From: Bacteroidales bacterium UBA5326
Lineage (GTDB): Bacteria > Bacteroidota > Bacteroidia > Bacteroidales > UBA932
DNA: 64,000 bases
Direction: 5' to 3'
NCBI GenBank assembly: GCA_002408205.1
Contig: DHQY01000003.1
Location: 1-64,000 of the forward strand
The translations under genes were made by a program, and so were the position numbers. Positions 42,876 to 50,789 of the stretch are shown one piece after another (within the stretch, counting starts at the first letter, position 1; each line of letters starts with the position of its first letter). The notes under the pieces were generated by a model. It had not been told where the DNA came from and did no database searches. It saw only the letters and a program-made list of their open reading frames with translations.

Positions 42876-43585
42876 TTCTTTTCAAGAACCGGACGGGGGT
42901 TTATTTCGTCGCTTTCAACGAGTCCGTCGCGCAAGCGAACAATCCGCCGTGCGTAACGTGATATGTCTTCTTCGTGGGTTACTACAATAATTGTATTTCC
43001 TTTTGCGTATACTTCTTCGAAAAGAGACATGATATCCACAGACGTTTTGGTGTCGAGGTTTCCTGTAGGTTCGTCAGCCAGGATAATGGACGGGTTGTTA
43101 ACCATTGCGCGGGCGACGGCAACACGTTGTTTCTGGCCTCCGGACAGTTCATTGGGTTTGTGTTCCATACGATCCCCAAGGTCTACGTTCATGAGGGCGT
43201 TTTTTGCCTCTTCTTCTCTTTTTGCCTTGGGTATTCCTGCATATATCAGCGGCAGGGCCACATTGTTCAGGGCATCGTAACGCGGAAGAAGGTTGAACGA
43301 CTGGAATACAAAGCCGATTTCCTTGTTTCTAACTTCTGCCAGCTGATCATCACGCATCTTGCTAACATCGGTATCGTTTAGAATATAAGTTCCGCTGGTG
43401 GGTGTGTCCAGACATCCCAGCAGGTTCATAAGGGTAGATTTTCCGGATCCTGAGGGCCCCATAATGGCCACGTATTCATTTTTATAAATGGTCAGGTCTA
43501 CACCGTTTAGAGCGCGTACTTCCTGATTTCCTACCTGGTAGATTTTTTTGATACCTTTGATTTTGATAATAGCTTCTTTTTCCAT
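42872..43585 (-). CDS. ABC transporter ATP-binding protein, LolD/MacB type
   Basis: A 237-residue ATPase with Walker A GPSGSGKST (near residue 44), Q-loop VFQSFNLLP, signature LSGGQKQRVAVARAM, Walker B IILADEPTGNLD and the switch His in VVTHEED. The type is that of LolD and MacB ATPases, which drive lipoprotein release or mechanotransmission complexes. No matching permease gene is adjacent; the next gene is the cobalamin adenosyltransferase, which starts within its stop (ATGA). The specific substrate cannot be told. Confidence 0.93.
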   Translation of the reverse strand: MEKEAIIKIKGIKKIYQVGNQEVRALNGVDLTIYKNEYVAIMGPSGSGKSTLMNLLGCLDTPTSGTYILNDTDVSKMRDDQLAEVRNKEIGFVFQSFNLLPRYDALNNVALPLIYAGIPKAKREEEAKNALMNVDLGDRMEHKPNELSGGQKQRVAVARAMVNNPSIILADEPTGNLDTKTSVDIMSLFEEVYAKGNTIIVVTHEEDISRYARRIVRLRDGLVESDEINPRPVLEKK

Positions 43586-43667
43586 GAGTGCGAATGTACG
43601 AAATAAATGCTTTGACTACGCTGCAGCCCTAAAGTTTAAGGATATCAGGCATACTCGTTTTTTTTCG

Positions 43668-43675
43668 TACTTTTG
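43668..43675 (+). promoter_or_regulatory. -7 box of folE
   Basis: TACTTTTG fits TAnnTTTG, 23 bases before the folE ATG. No TTTG is seen at the right upstream distance. Confidence 0.62.
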
Positions 43676-43698
43676 TCGCAAATTTCATTCCAACCGTT

Positions 43699-44286
43699 AT
43701 GTCATACAGAAAGGAAGATAAATACTCTGCGGATGTTACCGGTCAACTGGCCGAACACTACAAGGCCATACTCCATTTGATTGGAGAAGATCCGGAACGG
43801 GAAGGGCTCTTAAAAACTCCCGTGCGTGTTGCCAAAGCAATGCAGTTCCTGACAAAGGGATATCTTGAAGATCCCGCTGCCATATTAAATTCAGCCCGTT
43901 TTAAAGAAGAATACCAGCAGATAGTCCTTGTTAAGGATATTGAAGTGTATTCCCTGTGTGAACATCATATGCTGCCGTTTTATGGGAAAGCCCATGTAGG
44001 TTATATTCCCAACGGGTACATTACAGGCGTGAGTAAAATTGTCCGCGTGGTTGAAACATTTGCCCGTCGCCTGCAGATACAGGAGCGTCTGACCGTACAG
44101 ATAAGGGATTGTATCCAGCAAACGTTAAATCCGTTGGGAGTTGCCGTGATTATTGAAGCTGAGCATATGTGTATGCAAATAAGAGGTGTCGAGAAGCAAC
44201 ATTCAAAGATGGTGACATCCGCTTTTACCGGCGCTTTTCTTAAAGATATGCGTACCCGTGAAGAGTTTATGCATCTTGTTGATTAA
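43699..44286 (+). CDS. folE: GTP cyclohydrolase I
   Basis: FolE turns GTP into dihydroneopterin triphosphate, the first step to folate. The 195-residue product has the zinc ligands in SLCEHHMLPFYGKAHVGYIP (Cys87, His90) and the later Cys in EAEHMCMQIRGVEKQHSKMVTSAF; RVAKAMQFLTKGY and the VVETFARRLQIQERLT segment are typical. It is the only gene on its strand here; its final 20 bp overlap the end of cca on the other strand. Confidence 0.97.
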   Translation: MSYRKEDKYSADVTGQLAEHYKAILHLIGEDPEREGLLKTPVRVAKAMQFLTKGYLEDPAAILNSARFKEEYQQIVLVKDIEVYSLCEHHMLPFYGKAHVGYIPNGYITGVSKIVRVVETFARRLQIQERLTVQIRDCIQQTLNPLGVAVIIEAEHMCMQIRGVEKQHSKMVTSAFTGAFLKDMRTREEFMHLVD

Positions 44287-45670
44287 GACCGAGTTCTTTG
44301 GCTCGTTCTTGCATTAATGCAAATGCCTGGCTGAAATTATTGCCTATTCGTCCGTCAAGGATAGCCTCTTTAATATAGTCCTTTATCAGACCGACTTCTT
44401 TGCAGGGCTTAAGTCCGAACGTGCTCATGATCAACTCACCCGAGACAGGGGGCTGAAAATTGCGGATAGCGTCTTTTTCTTCCACTTCTACCAGTTTCTG
44501 CCTGACCCGTTCGAAATTATCCATATGCTTGCGGACCGTTGCTTCATTTTTAGAAGTAATGTCGGCCCTGCATAAAAGCATTAGATCGTCAATATCGTCT
44601 CCGGCATCGAAAAGCAGCCTGCGTACGCCGGAATCGCTTACCTCGTTTACCAGGGCAATGGGTCTGAGATGAAGCATTACCATTTTCCGGACATACCGCA
44701 TTTCTTCTGTTAAAGGAAGTTTAAGTTGCCGGAAAATGGGCAGGATCATTTTGCTTCCCAAAAACTCGTGTCCGTGGAAAGTCCATCCCGCCTGGGGCTG
44801 ATATTGTTTGCTGGCCGGTTTACCAATATCGTGCAGCAGCGCGGCCCAACGGAGCCATATATTGTTGCTTTGTGCGGCTACGTTGTCAAGAACTTTCAAA
44901 GTATGACTGAAATTTTCTTTGTGGCCTTTTCCTTCCATTGTCTCAACCCCTTTAAGATGAGCAAGCTGCGGCAATATGATTTTAAGCAATCCCGATCTCT
45001 CAAGCAATACAAAACCGATTGAGGGTTTTTCAGCCGCCATGATCTTTTGCAATTCGTCTGTAATCCTCTCCTGGGAAACGATACTTATCCGTCCAGCATT
45101 GTGTTTAATGGATTCAAAGGAATTTTTTTCAATGGAAAATCCGAGTTGTGTTGCAAAACGAATAGCCCTGATCATTCGCAGCGGATCGTCGCTGTAAGTG
45201 ACATCGGGGTCAAGCGGAGTGCGAATGATTCTGTCCTGAAGGTCCTGCATCCCGTTGAAAGGATCGATGACATTTCCATAATCATTTTGCTGCAGGCTGA
45301 ATGCCATGGCATTGATAGTAAAATCCCGCCGCTTCTGGTCGTCTTCAATAGATCCGTCCTCAACAACCGGCTTACGCGAGTCCAATCGGTAGGATTCTTT
45401 ACGGGCTCCCACAAATTCAACTTCAAGCCCCCTGTACCTGAGCATGGCAGTTCCAAAATTTTTGAAAACGGTAGTTTTCAGGCCTAATTCCTGTGCCACC
45501 GCATCGGCCAGCTCAATTCCACTGCCCTCTGCCACTATGTCTATATCTGTGCATGGACGGCCAAGAAAGAAATCCCGCACATATCCTCCTATTACAAAAG
45601 CACGAACTCCCAAAATAGCGGCTTGTCGGGCAACTATGCCGAAAATTTTAAATCTCAGGGGCGCTTTCAT
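44267..45670 (-). CDS. cca: CCA tRNA nucleotidyltransferase / HD-domain protein
   Basis: The 467-residue protein is a class II nucleotidyltransferase: GGYVRDFFLGRPCTDIDIV (the GG-RD-D-D motif, near residues 28-46), RRDFTINAMA, DPDVTYSDDPLRMIRAIRFA and ERITDELQKIM. An HD domain follows (HTLKVLDNVA, RWAALLHDIGKP). It probably adds or repairs the tRNA 3' CCA end; two of the three tRNAs in this window lack an encoded CCA and need such an enzyme. A poly(A) polymerase role is the alternative. Its end overlaps folE by 20 bp, and it follows the HsdR_N-like gene by 12 bp. Confidence 0.93.
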   Translation of the reverse strand: MKAPLRFKIFGIVARQAAILGVRAFVIGGYVRDFFLGRPCTDIDIVAEGSGIELADAVAQELGLKTTVFKNFGTAMLRYRGLEVEFVGARKESYRLDSRKPVVEDGSIEDDQKRRDFTINAMAFSLQQNDYGNVIDPFNGMQDLQDRIIRTPLDPDVTYSDDPLRMIRAIRFATQLGFSIEKNSFESIKHNAGRISIVSQERITDELQKIMAAEKPSIGFVLLERSGLLKIILPQLAHLKGVETMEGKGHKENFSHTLKVLDNVAAQSNNIWLRWAALLHDIGKPASKQYQPQAGWTFHGHEFLGSKMILPIFRQLKLPLTEEMRYVRKMVMLHLRPIALVNEVSDSGVRRLLFDAGDDIDDLMLLCRADITSKNEATVRKHMDNFERVRQKLVEVEEKDAIRNFQPPVSGELIMSTFGLKPCKEVGLIKDYIKEAILDGRIGNNFSQAFALMQERAKELGLNQQDA

Positions 45671-45682
45671 TCCGCAAAAGTA

Positions 45683-46090
45683 CTATAAAAGCTGTTCGAA
45701 AGATGGTATTTCATTAAGAAATTCGTAAGCCTGACTGTTTATATTGAATTTGCAGAAGTATGTCTGACGGTTGTTTCCAATCAACAGGTATGGTGCCAGA
45801 AGTACGGTATTGTAGCGTTTTAACTGATCAAGCGCACTGGGTCCCAAAGCCACCTGCGGGGCTTTGAATTCAGCCAGAATCAGCGGCTCAGCGTGGCGGT
45901 CGTGAAGCACCAGGTCTGCCCTGAAGGACCTCCCGTTCAATTCAATGGGGTATTCACAGGCCATCAGGTGCAGCGGAGCTCCGCAAACCAGGTGAAGGTG
46001 ACGGATCATATTCTGGCGTACTTCTTCTTCGGGTGTGCGTACAATCCATTTCTTCCTTACAAGGCAATAGATGAGATTTGGGTCGTTCAT
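45683..46090 (-). CDS. Stand-alone HsdR_N-like (PD-(D/E)XK fold) protein
   Basis: The 135-residue product resembles the N-terminal nuclease-like domain of type I restriction HsdR (HSDR_N_2): RADLVLHDRHAEPLILAEFKAPQVALGPSALDQLKRYN contains the Asp and the ExK motif of the PD-(D/E)XK fold. There are no HsdM or HsdS genes near, so it is not part of a restriction system. Such single-domain proteins are common in Bacteroidetes, with unknown role. cca follows by 12 bp. Confidence 0.82.
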   Translation of the reverse strand: MNDPNLIYCLVRKKWIVRTPEEEVRQNMIRHLHLVCGAPLHLMACEYPIELNGRSFRADLVLHDRHAEPLILAEFKAPQVALGPSALDQLKRYNTVLLAPYLLIGNNRQTYFCKFNINSQAYEFLNEIPSFEQLL

Positions 46091-46097
46091 TAGATCC

Positions 46098-46105
46098 CAA
46101 AGATA
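46098..46105 (-). promoter_or_regulatory. -7 box of the HsdR_N-like gene and cca
   Basis: TATCTTTG on the minus strand, 7 bases before the ATG (46090), so the 5' leader would be almost absent. On the plus strand TATATTTA (46134-46141) is a near match for the divergent coiled-coil gene, with TTGACA at 46111-46116 upstream. Confidence 0.58.
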
Positions 46106-46157
46106 ACAAATTGACAGAAAACAGGTTTTTTATTATATTTACGCAAATAACATTACT

Positions 46158-46445
46158 ATGGACAGAGAACAATTCAAAAACAATGCGAAGAAAAGCATTG
46201 ACGACATTTTTGCCAGAATTGACCGTCTTGAAGCAGAAAAAGACAAAACGGCCGGCAAGATAAAAACTGAGTATGAAGAAAGAATTGCAGAACTGAAAGC
46301 AAAAAAAGATGAACTGAAGGCCCGGTATGATAAGCTAATGGACGCCACTGAAGAAAACTGGGATGAGATAAAAGGCGCTTTTCAATCTGCCAGCGAATCT
46401 TTTAAAGAGGGTTTTTCCAAAATCGGATCGCTCTTTAAAGATTAG
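46158..46445 (+). CDS. Small charged coiled-coil protein, unknown function
   Basis: A 95-residue protein made almost wholly of charged helix: residues 5-60 have a heptad pattern (IDDIFARIDRLEAEKDKTAGK, AELKAKKDELKARYDKL), and the end (GAFQSASESFKEGFSKIGSLFKD) is amphipathic. It has no signal peptide. It resembles stress-response or apolipoprotein-like small proteins by composition, but I cannot assign a family. The gene has a near-consensus -7 box 16 bases upstream and lies 26 bp before holA. Confidence 0.75.
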   Translation: MDREQFKNNAKKSIDDIFARIDRLEAEKDKTAGKIKTEYEERIAELKAKKDELKARYDKLMDATEENWDEIKGAFQSASESFKEGFSKIGSLFKD

Positions 46446-46459
46446 TCGGGTGGATTGCT

Positions 46460-46467
46460 TAATTTTG
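46460..46467 (+). promoter_or_regulatory. -7 box immediately before holA
   Basis: TAATTTTG ends 4 bases before the holA ATG (46472). If used, the mRNA is leaderless. holA may also be read through from the coiled-coil gene. Confidence 0.5.
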
Positions 46468-46471
46468 CTGC

Positions 46472-47518
46472 ATGGCCGTAAAAACAACAACAAAAGACAC
46501 CTTTTCTGCATATAAGCGTATATTATCTGATCTGCAGTCCGGAGATTATAAACCTTGTTATCTGTTGATGGGCGAGGAATCTTTCTATGTAGACAAGCTC
46601 AGTTCCTATATTGCCGAACATACCCTGCCCGAAGACCAGAAAGCTTTTAATCAGCTTATTCTCTATGGGAATGCAGTGACTGCGGCCCAGGTAATTGACA
46701 ATGCCAGAAGGTATCCCATGATGGCAGACCGTCAGGTGGTTATTGTGCGTGAGGCTCAGCAAATGAAAGGCCTTGAATTGTTCATCCATTATTTTAAGGC
46801 AGTCAATCCATCTACGGTGCTTGTGCTCTGTTTTATGGGTAAATCCGTTGACAAGAGGAGCGCCTTTTGGAATGCAGCACAAAAAGTATGTGAAGTGTTA
46901 GATTCCAATCCCCTGAGAGATTACGAAGTGGCTAACTGGATAACCGGTTACCTCGGGGAAATGAAATATAAAATAGAACCTCAGGCTGCCGGAATGATGG
47001 CTGACTTCCTGGGAACCGATCTTCAGCGCATTGCCATGGAACTGGATAAGTTGTTCCTTCTTATGCCCCAGGGAACCGATACCGTAACCACAGAAACCGT
47101 GGAACGGTCAGTAGGGGTGAACAGAGATTACAGTCCGTTTACATTATTCCGGTATCTTTCAGAAAGAAACTTTGCCATGATCCAGCCCATTATTGCCTAC
47201 TATTCGGACAACGATAAGAAATATCCCCTGGTAATGCTTATAAGTCTCATGTATACCCATTTTTCCCGTATTCTCAGGTATCATGCCGTGAGTATGGAAA
47301 ATCCATCCCTTTCTCCGGAAGAAATAGGAAAGAAAATGGGAGGCAATTTTTATTTTTTCAAGGAAATTGCAGCTGCTGCACGTAATTATTCCTTTAAAAG
47401 AACGTTATACGTGATTGACCTTTTGGGCCGGTACGATAATTTGTACAAATCGTCTAACCGCGGTGAAGCCACAGACGGAGAACTGTTGACGGAACTGGTC
47501 TGCAGGATAGTAGCCTAA
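46472..47518 (+). CDS. holA: DNA polymerase III subunit delta
   Basis: HolA opens the sliding clamp as part of the clamp loader. The 348-residue product has the N-terminal domain with KPCYLLMGEESFYVDKLSSYI, where the Walker A is degenerate as in all delta subunits, a RRYPMMADRQVVIVREAQQMK segment, and the collar domain at about 215-345. It shows no catalytic ATPase motif, as expected. The stop overlaps the convergent alr stop by 4 bp. Confidence 0.92.
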   Translation: MAVKTTTKDTFSAYKRILSDLQSGDYKPCYLLMGEESFYVDKLSSYIAEHTLPEDQKAFNQLILYGNAVTAAQVIDNARRYPMMADRQVVIVREAQQMKGLELFIHYFKAVNPSTVLVLCFMGKSVDKRSAFWNAAQKVCEVLDSNPLRDYEVANWITGYLGEMKYKIEPQAAGMMADFLGTDLQRIAMELDKLFLLMPQGTDTVTTETVERSVGVNRDYSPFTLFRYLSERNFAMIQPIIAYYSDNDKKYPLVMLISLMYTHFSRILRYHAVSMENPSLSPEEIGKKMGGNFYFFKEIAAAARNYSFKRTLYVIDLLGRYDNLYKSSNRGEATDGELLTELVCRIVA

Positions 47519-48618
47519 TCTATATAGACACGGGGCACTCTATAGGCTACTGAGGTCAGGATCTCATAGGGAATAGTCCCAAGTGTTTCTGCCAGGGTAA
47601 AAATTGAGGGATTCTCTCCAAAAACGGTCACCATATCACCTTCTTTGACGTCAATGCCGGTTATATCTATCATGCACATATCCATGCATATATTGCCTAC
47701 TGTCGGAGCCAGGTGCCCGTTAACCATGAACGAGGCGCGTCCTCCGCTCAGGTGACGGTTTACGCCGTCGGCATAGCCGATGGCCAGAGTGGCAATTCTG
47801 GCAGGACCCGAGACGATTTTCCCCGCTCTTCCGTAGCCTACGGTCTCACCAGCGTTTACCGTTCTTATCTGAAGTACGGGAGTTCGCAGGAAGGCAGTGG
47901 GTTTAAGCCTTGTACGGTCAACGTAGGACATGCCGTACAATCCAATGCCCAGCCGGGCCATGTCGTATGCCGCTTCTTTGGCAAACCTTTCAATCCCCGG
48001 TGAATTTAGAATATGACGCAATGGATGGTAGGGCAGTGCTTTCATAATGATTGAGCTTCCTTTTTCGAAGAGGGATATCTGCTGACGGGTAAAATCATCG
48101 TGAACAGGATCTCCCGAAGCAACAAAATGAGTAAATACCGATGCAATACGTGCGTACGGAGAGGGCAGTTCGTCTGTTAAGGTGCCAAGTTCGGAAAGTT
48201 CGAATCCCAGGCGGTGCATGCCCGTATCGAGCTTGATGTGAACGGGATATTCCTTTATACTCATCTCACGGGCCGTTCTGACAAACCTCAGGAATGATTC
48301 CATGGTTGGGATACTTGGCTCCAGATTGTATTCCATGAGCAGCGGAAAATGTTCAACGCCTGCAGATAGAACGATAATGGGTAATTTGACGCCGGCTTTT
48401 CTTATTTCCACACCTTCCTGTGGAAACGCCACGGCCAGATAATCAACGCCATTTTTTTCCAGGATCTTTGAAAATTCCCCTGCTCCGTGGCCGTATCCGT
48501 AAGCCTTTACCAGTATAAGGAGTTTTTCGGTGGGAGGCAGGCAGGATCTAAAATAGGCAAGATTGTGTTTCAGGTTAGAGATGTTAATCTCCAGATGTGT
48601 GTGGTTAAGTTCTTTCAT
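47515..48618 (-). CDS. alr: Alanine racemase
   Basis: Alr interconverts L- and D-alanine with PLP for peptidoglycan. The 367-residue protein has the PLP lysine Lys38 in LVKAYGYGHGA, the HIKLDTGMHRLGF segment, and the catalytic Tyr region VGYGRAG near residue 257, GYADGVNR and NICMDMCMIDIT. It starts inside the 3' end of tdk with a 14-bp overlap, so it is the last gene of the long minus-strand run. No MurF fusion is seen, in contrast to some Bacteroidetes. Confidence 0.95.
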   Translation of the reverse strand: MKELNHTHLEINISNLKHNLAYFRSCLPPTEKLLILVKAYGYGHGAGEFSKILEKNGVDYLAVAFPQEGVEIRKAGVKLPIIVLSAGVEHFPLLMEYNLEPSIPTMESFLRFVRTAREMSIKEYPVHIKLDTGMHRLGFELSELGTLTDELPSPYARIASVFTHFVASGDPVHDDFTRQQISLFEKGSSIIMKALPYHPLRHILNSPGIERFAKEAAYDMARLGIGLYGMSYVDRTRLKPTAFLRTPVLQIRTVNAGETVGYGRAGKIVSGPARIATLAIGYADGVNRHLSGGRASFMVNGHLAPTVGNICMDMCMIDITGIDVKEGDMVTVFGENPSIFTLAETLGTIPYEILTSVAYRVPRVYID

Positions 48619-49177
48619 TTTTCACTTTGTTGAAACAATGCCGGCAGAGAGGTTCGTAGGTGTCTTTTTCGCCCAGTTCCACCAGCCGGGTACTGGTGCT
48701 GAGTCTGTGGGAGTGTTGTGCGGAATCTCCGCAGCGGACACATATGGCGTGGACTTTTGTGACATGTTCGGCTACGGCCATAAGATTGGGCATGGGCCCA
48801 AACGGATTGCCCAGGTAATCCATGTCAAGTCCGGCTACTATTACACGTATTCCATTATCTGCAAGCATCTGGCAGACTCGGATAAGATTCATGTCAAAAA
48901 ACTGCGCTTCATCTATCCCCACAACCTCTACGTTATTTGCCAGTAATAAGATACTTTCGGCAGAATCGACCGGTGTCGAAAGGATGCTGTTACTATCGTG
49001 AGAAACCACCTCCTGGGTGGAATAACGCGTATCAAGCTGGGGTTTGAATATCTCGACCCTTTGGTTGGCAAACTTGGCCCTTTTTAATCTTCTGATCAGC
49101 TCTTCGGTTTTTCCGGAGAACATAGATCCGCAGATAACTTCTATCCAGCCGGATCGTTTATGATTTTCCAGAAACAT
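48605..49177 (-). CDS. tdk: Thymidine kinase, type II
   Basis: Tdk phosphorylates thymidine for salvage. The 190-residue protein has the P-loop GSMFSGKTEELIRRLKRA, the catalytic VVGIDEAQFFD, GLDMDYLGNPFGPM and four zinc Cys/His residues (CVRCGDSAQHSHRL, CRHCF). It lies 11 bp after a two-gene 5'-nucleotidase that would provide nucleosides from nucleotides outside the membrane, a sensible pairing. It overlaps alr by 14 bp. Confidence 0.95.
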   Translation of the reverse strand: MFLENHKRSGWIEVICGSMFSGKTEELIRRLKRAKFANQRVEIFKPQLDTRYSTQEVVSHDSNSILSTPVDSAESILLLANNVEVVGIDEAQFFDMNLIRVCQMLADNGIRVIVAGLDMDYLGNPFGPMPNLMAVAEHVTKVHAICVRCGDSAQHSHRLSTSTRLVELGEKDTYEPLCRHCFNKVKNERT

Positions 49178-49188
49178 AGTATTCTGTT

Positions 49189-49998
49189 CTAAAAATTAAT
49201 ATCAATGCGCCCCGTATATACCGTGTTGGCTCCTGTCTGCACAATGGTAACGTCTTTTCCTTCCAGATTCAGACAATGCTCCGCGTTTTCAAGAAATGTA
49301 TGGGAATGGCCTCCAATAATTAGATCAATATTTCGTGAATTTTCCGCGAGAACCCTGTCGGTTTCCAGCCCCAGGTGGGTAAGACAGATGATCATACGGC
49401 AGCCTTTTTTCTTCAGTTTAATGGCCAGTTCTTCTGCCACCTCAACCGGGTCGTGGTAGGTAAGTTTTTCCAAAACGGTCCCCGAGGTATATCCTGTAAG
49501 ATCCAAAGTCAGGCCTATAACTCCTATCTTAATATCTCCTGCCTTAAAAATAGCATAGGGTTTGACCAGCCGTTTGAGGGGACGATAATGGATATCGTAG
49601 TTTGCACATAAAGTCTGGTATTTTGCCCGGGAGAGCCTTTTAACCAGATCTTCCATCCCGTTGTCGAATTCATGGTTCCCCAGTGTGGTTGCATTCAGTC
49701 CCATAGTATTCAGCAGCTCCACTTCCATCATACCCCCGAAAAGATTGAAATAGGGAGTCCCCTGATTGTAATCTCCGGCATCGAGATAAAGGACATGATC
49801 ATTTTCTTCACGCACCTGGCGAATGTAGCCCGATAAGGCCAGCATGCCGCCTGTGCCGGCGTTTCTTCCGGAAGTGAATGCCTCCATCTGGCTGTGCATG
49901 TCATTTGTGTGCAGAATGACAAGATCCTGAGCGTTCAATTGGAATGCACAGAAGCAGAACAATACGGTAAGCCGGGGTAGTATAAGTATTTTGTTCAT
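49189..49998 (-). CDS. 5'-nucleotidase-type metallophosphatase, catalytic half
   Basis: The 269-residue exported protein (signal ending near FQLNAQ) corresponds to the N-terminal calcineurin-like domain of UshA/CD73 5'-nucleotidases: ILHTNDMHSQMEAF, LYLDAGDYNQGTPYFN, TTLGNHEFDNGMEDL, CLTHLGLETD and IIGGHSHTFL. These bind the two metals. The substrate-binding C-terminal domain is in the preceding gene, 2 bp upstream (50001-50789). So a normally single two-domain enzyme is split, with the C-terminal half encoded first. It is followed by tdk. Confidence 0.9.
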   Translation of the reverse strand: MNKILILPRLTVLFCFCAFQLNAQDLVILHTNDMHSQMEAFTSGRNAGTGGMLALSGYIRQVREENDHVLYLDAGDYNQGTPYFNLFGGMMEVELLNTMGLNATTLGNHEFDNGMEDLVKRLSRAKYQTLCANYDIHYRPLKRLVKPYAIFKAGDIKIGVIGLTLDLTGYTSGTVLEKLTYHDPVEVAEELAIKLKKKGCRMIICLTHLGLETDRVLAENSRNIDLIIGGHSHTFLENAEHCLNLEGKDVTIVQTGANTVYTGRIDINF

Positions 49999-50000
49999 GA

Positions 50001-50789
50001 TTAATGATCTCCTGATGCCTTGTCAACCGTTACCCGTCCGTCTGTTTTAGCGGGAATAGGCTCGCCGTTGCGTGTAAAAACTTCTATATAACGGAGAATA
50101 ACATCGCGTACGGTAATCCCGGAAAAATTCACTTTCAGATTATCTTTCAGGGCAGAAACCTTGTCTCCTCCCGACAAAAGAAAGTCTATGGTGGCAACCC
50201 GGTAGATTTTGTTATCGTCAAGAGGTTTCCCGTTAATAAGCAATTCCGTAACGGAACGATTATTTATTTTTAGAGATACCCCGCCCAGCACTTCAACACG
50301 GGTACGGGCAAATGCGTTGAATAATTCACGAACCTGGCTTCCCTTCATGGATATAAGCACCAACGTGTTTTCAAAAGGGAATACAGCATAGATGTCGTAC
50401 AGACGAACATCGCCTTTGGGCAGGGAAGTGCGGATACCTCCAAAGTTAGTCAGACTAAAATCTACTCCATCTTTTCCGTACCGGGTCCTGGCTACGGCGA
50501 GCAATGCATCGGCGGCAAGATTGGATAACGGGCTCTCCGGGGAATACGATCGCATTTCGCTGACCGTATATCCGACCACTTTTCCCATTTGCTTGTGCAG
50601 TTCGGGAGAGTATGTGTCCATTATCCGTTGTACGGCAGGCATGGCATAACCCGCAAACACAACGGTATCCATAAGAATACGGCTTGTCTTGATGGACTGG
50701 GCCTGCACAGGCAGGGCCCAGTCCATCAACATTACCGTCAAAATGAAAAAATGCAGAGATCGTTTTATCCGTTTTTGTAACGCATCCAT
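50001..50789 (-). CDS. 5'-nucleotidase C-terminal domain protein, exported
   Basis: From ATG 50789 the 262-residue protein has a signal peptide (to about QAQS) and a 5_nucleotid_C domain: SPLSNLAADALLAVAR, DFSLTNFGGIRTSLPKGDV, VFPFENTLVLISMKGSQVRELFNAF and TIDFLLSGGDKV. This domain binds the nucleoside base in UshA-type enzymes. It has no metal-binding half; that is in the next gene. An in-frame start at 50918 would lie inside the permease gene and lacks a signal peptide, so ATG 50789 is preferred. It overlaps the permease gene by 25 bp. Confidence 0.88.
   Translation of the reverse strand: MDALQKRIKRSLHFFILTVMLMDWALPVQAQSIKTSRILMDTVVFAGYAMPAVQRIMDTYSPELHKQMGKVVGYTVSEMRSYSPESPLSNLAADALLAVARTRYGKDGVDFSLTNFGGIRTSLPKGDVRLYDIYAVFPFENTLVLISMKGSQVRELFNAFARTRVEVLGGVSLKINNRSVTELLINGKPLDDNKIYRVATIDFLLSGGDKVSALKDNLKVNFSGITVRDVILRYIEVFTRNGEPIPAKTDGRVTVDKASGDH

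Noticed and set aside
42872..43585. LolD-type ATPase as part of a lipoprotein export operon
   Set aside because: No LolC/E or MacB permease gene is adjacent, so only the general ATPase type is supported.
45683..46090. HsdR_N-like protein as part of a restriction system
   Set aside because: No methylase or specificity gene is near; the neighbour is cca. Such stand-alone domains are widespread in Bacteroidetes.
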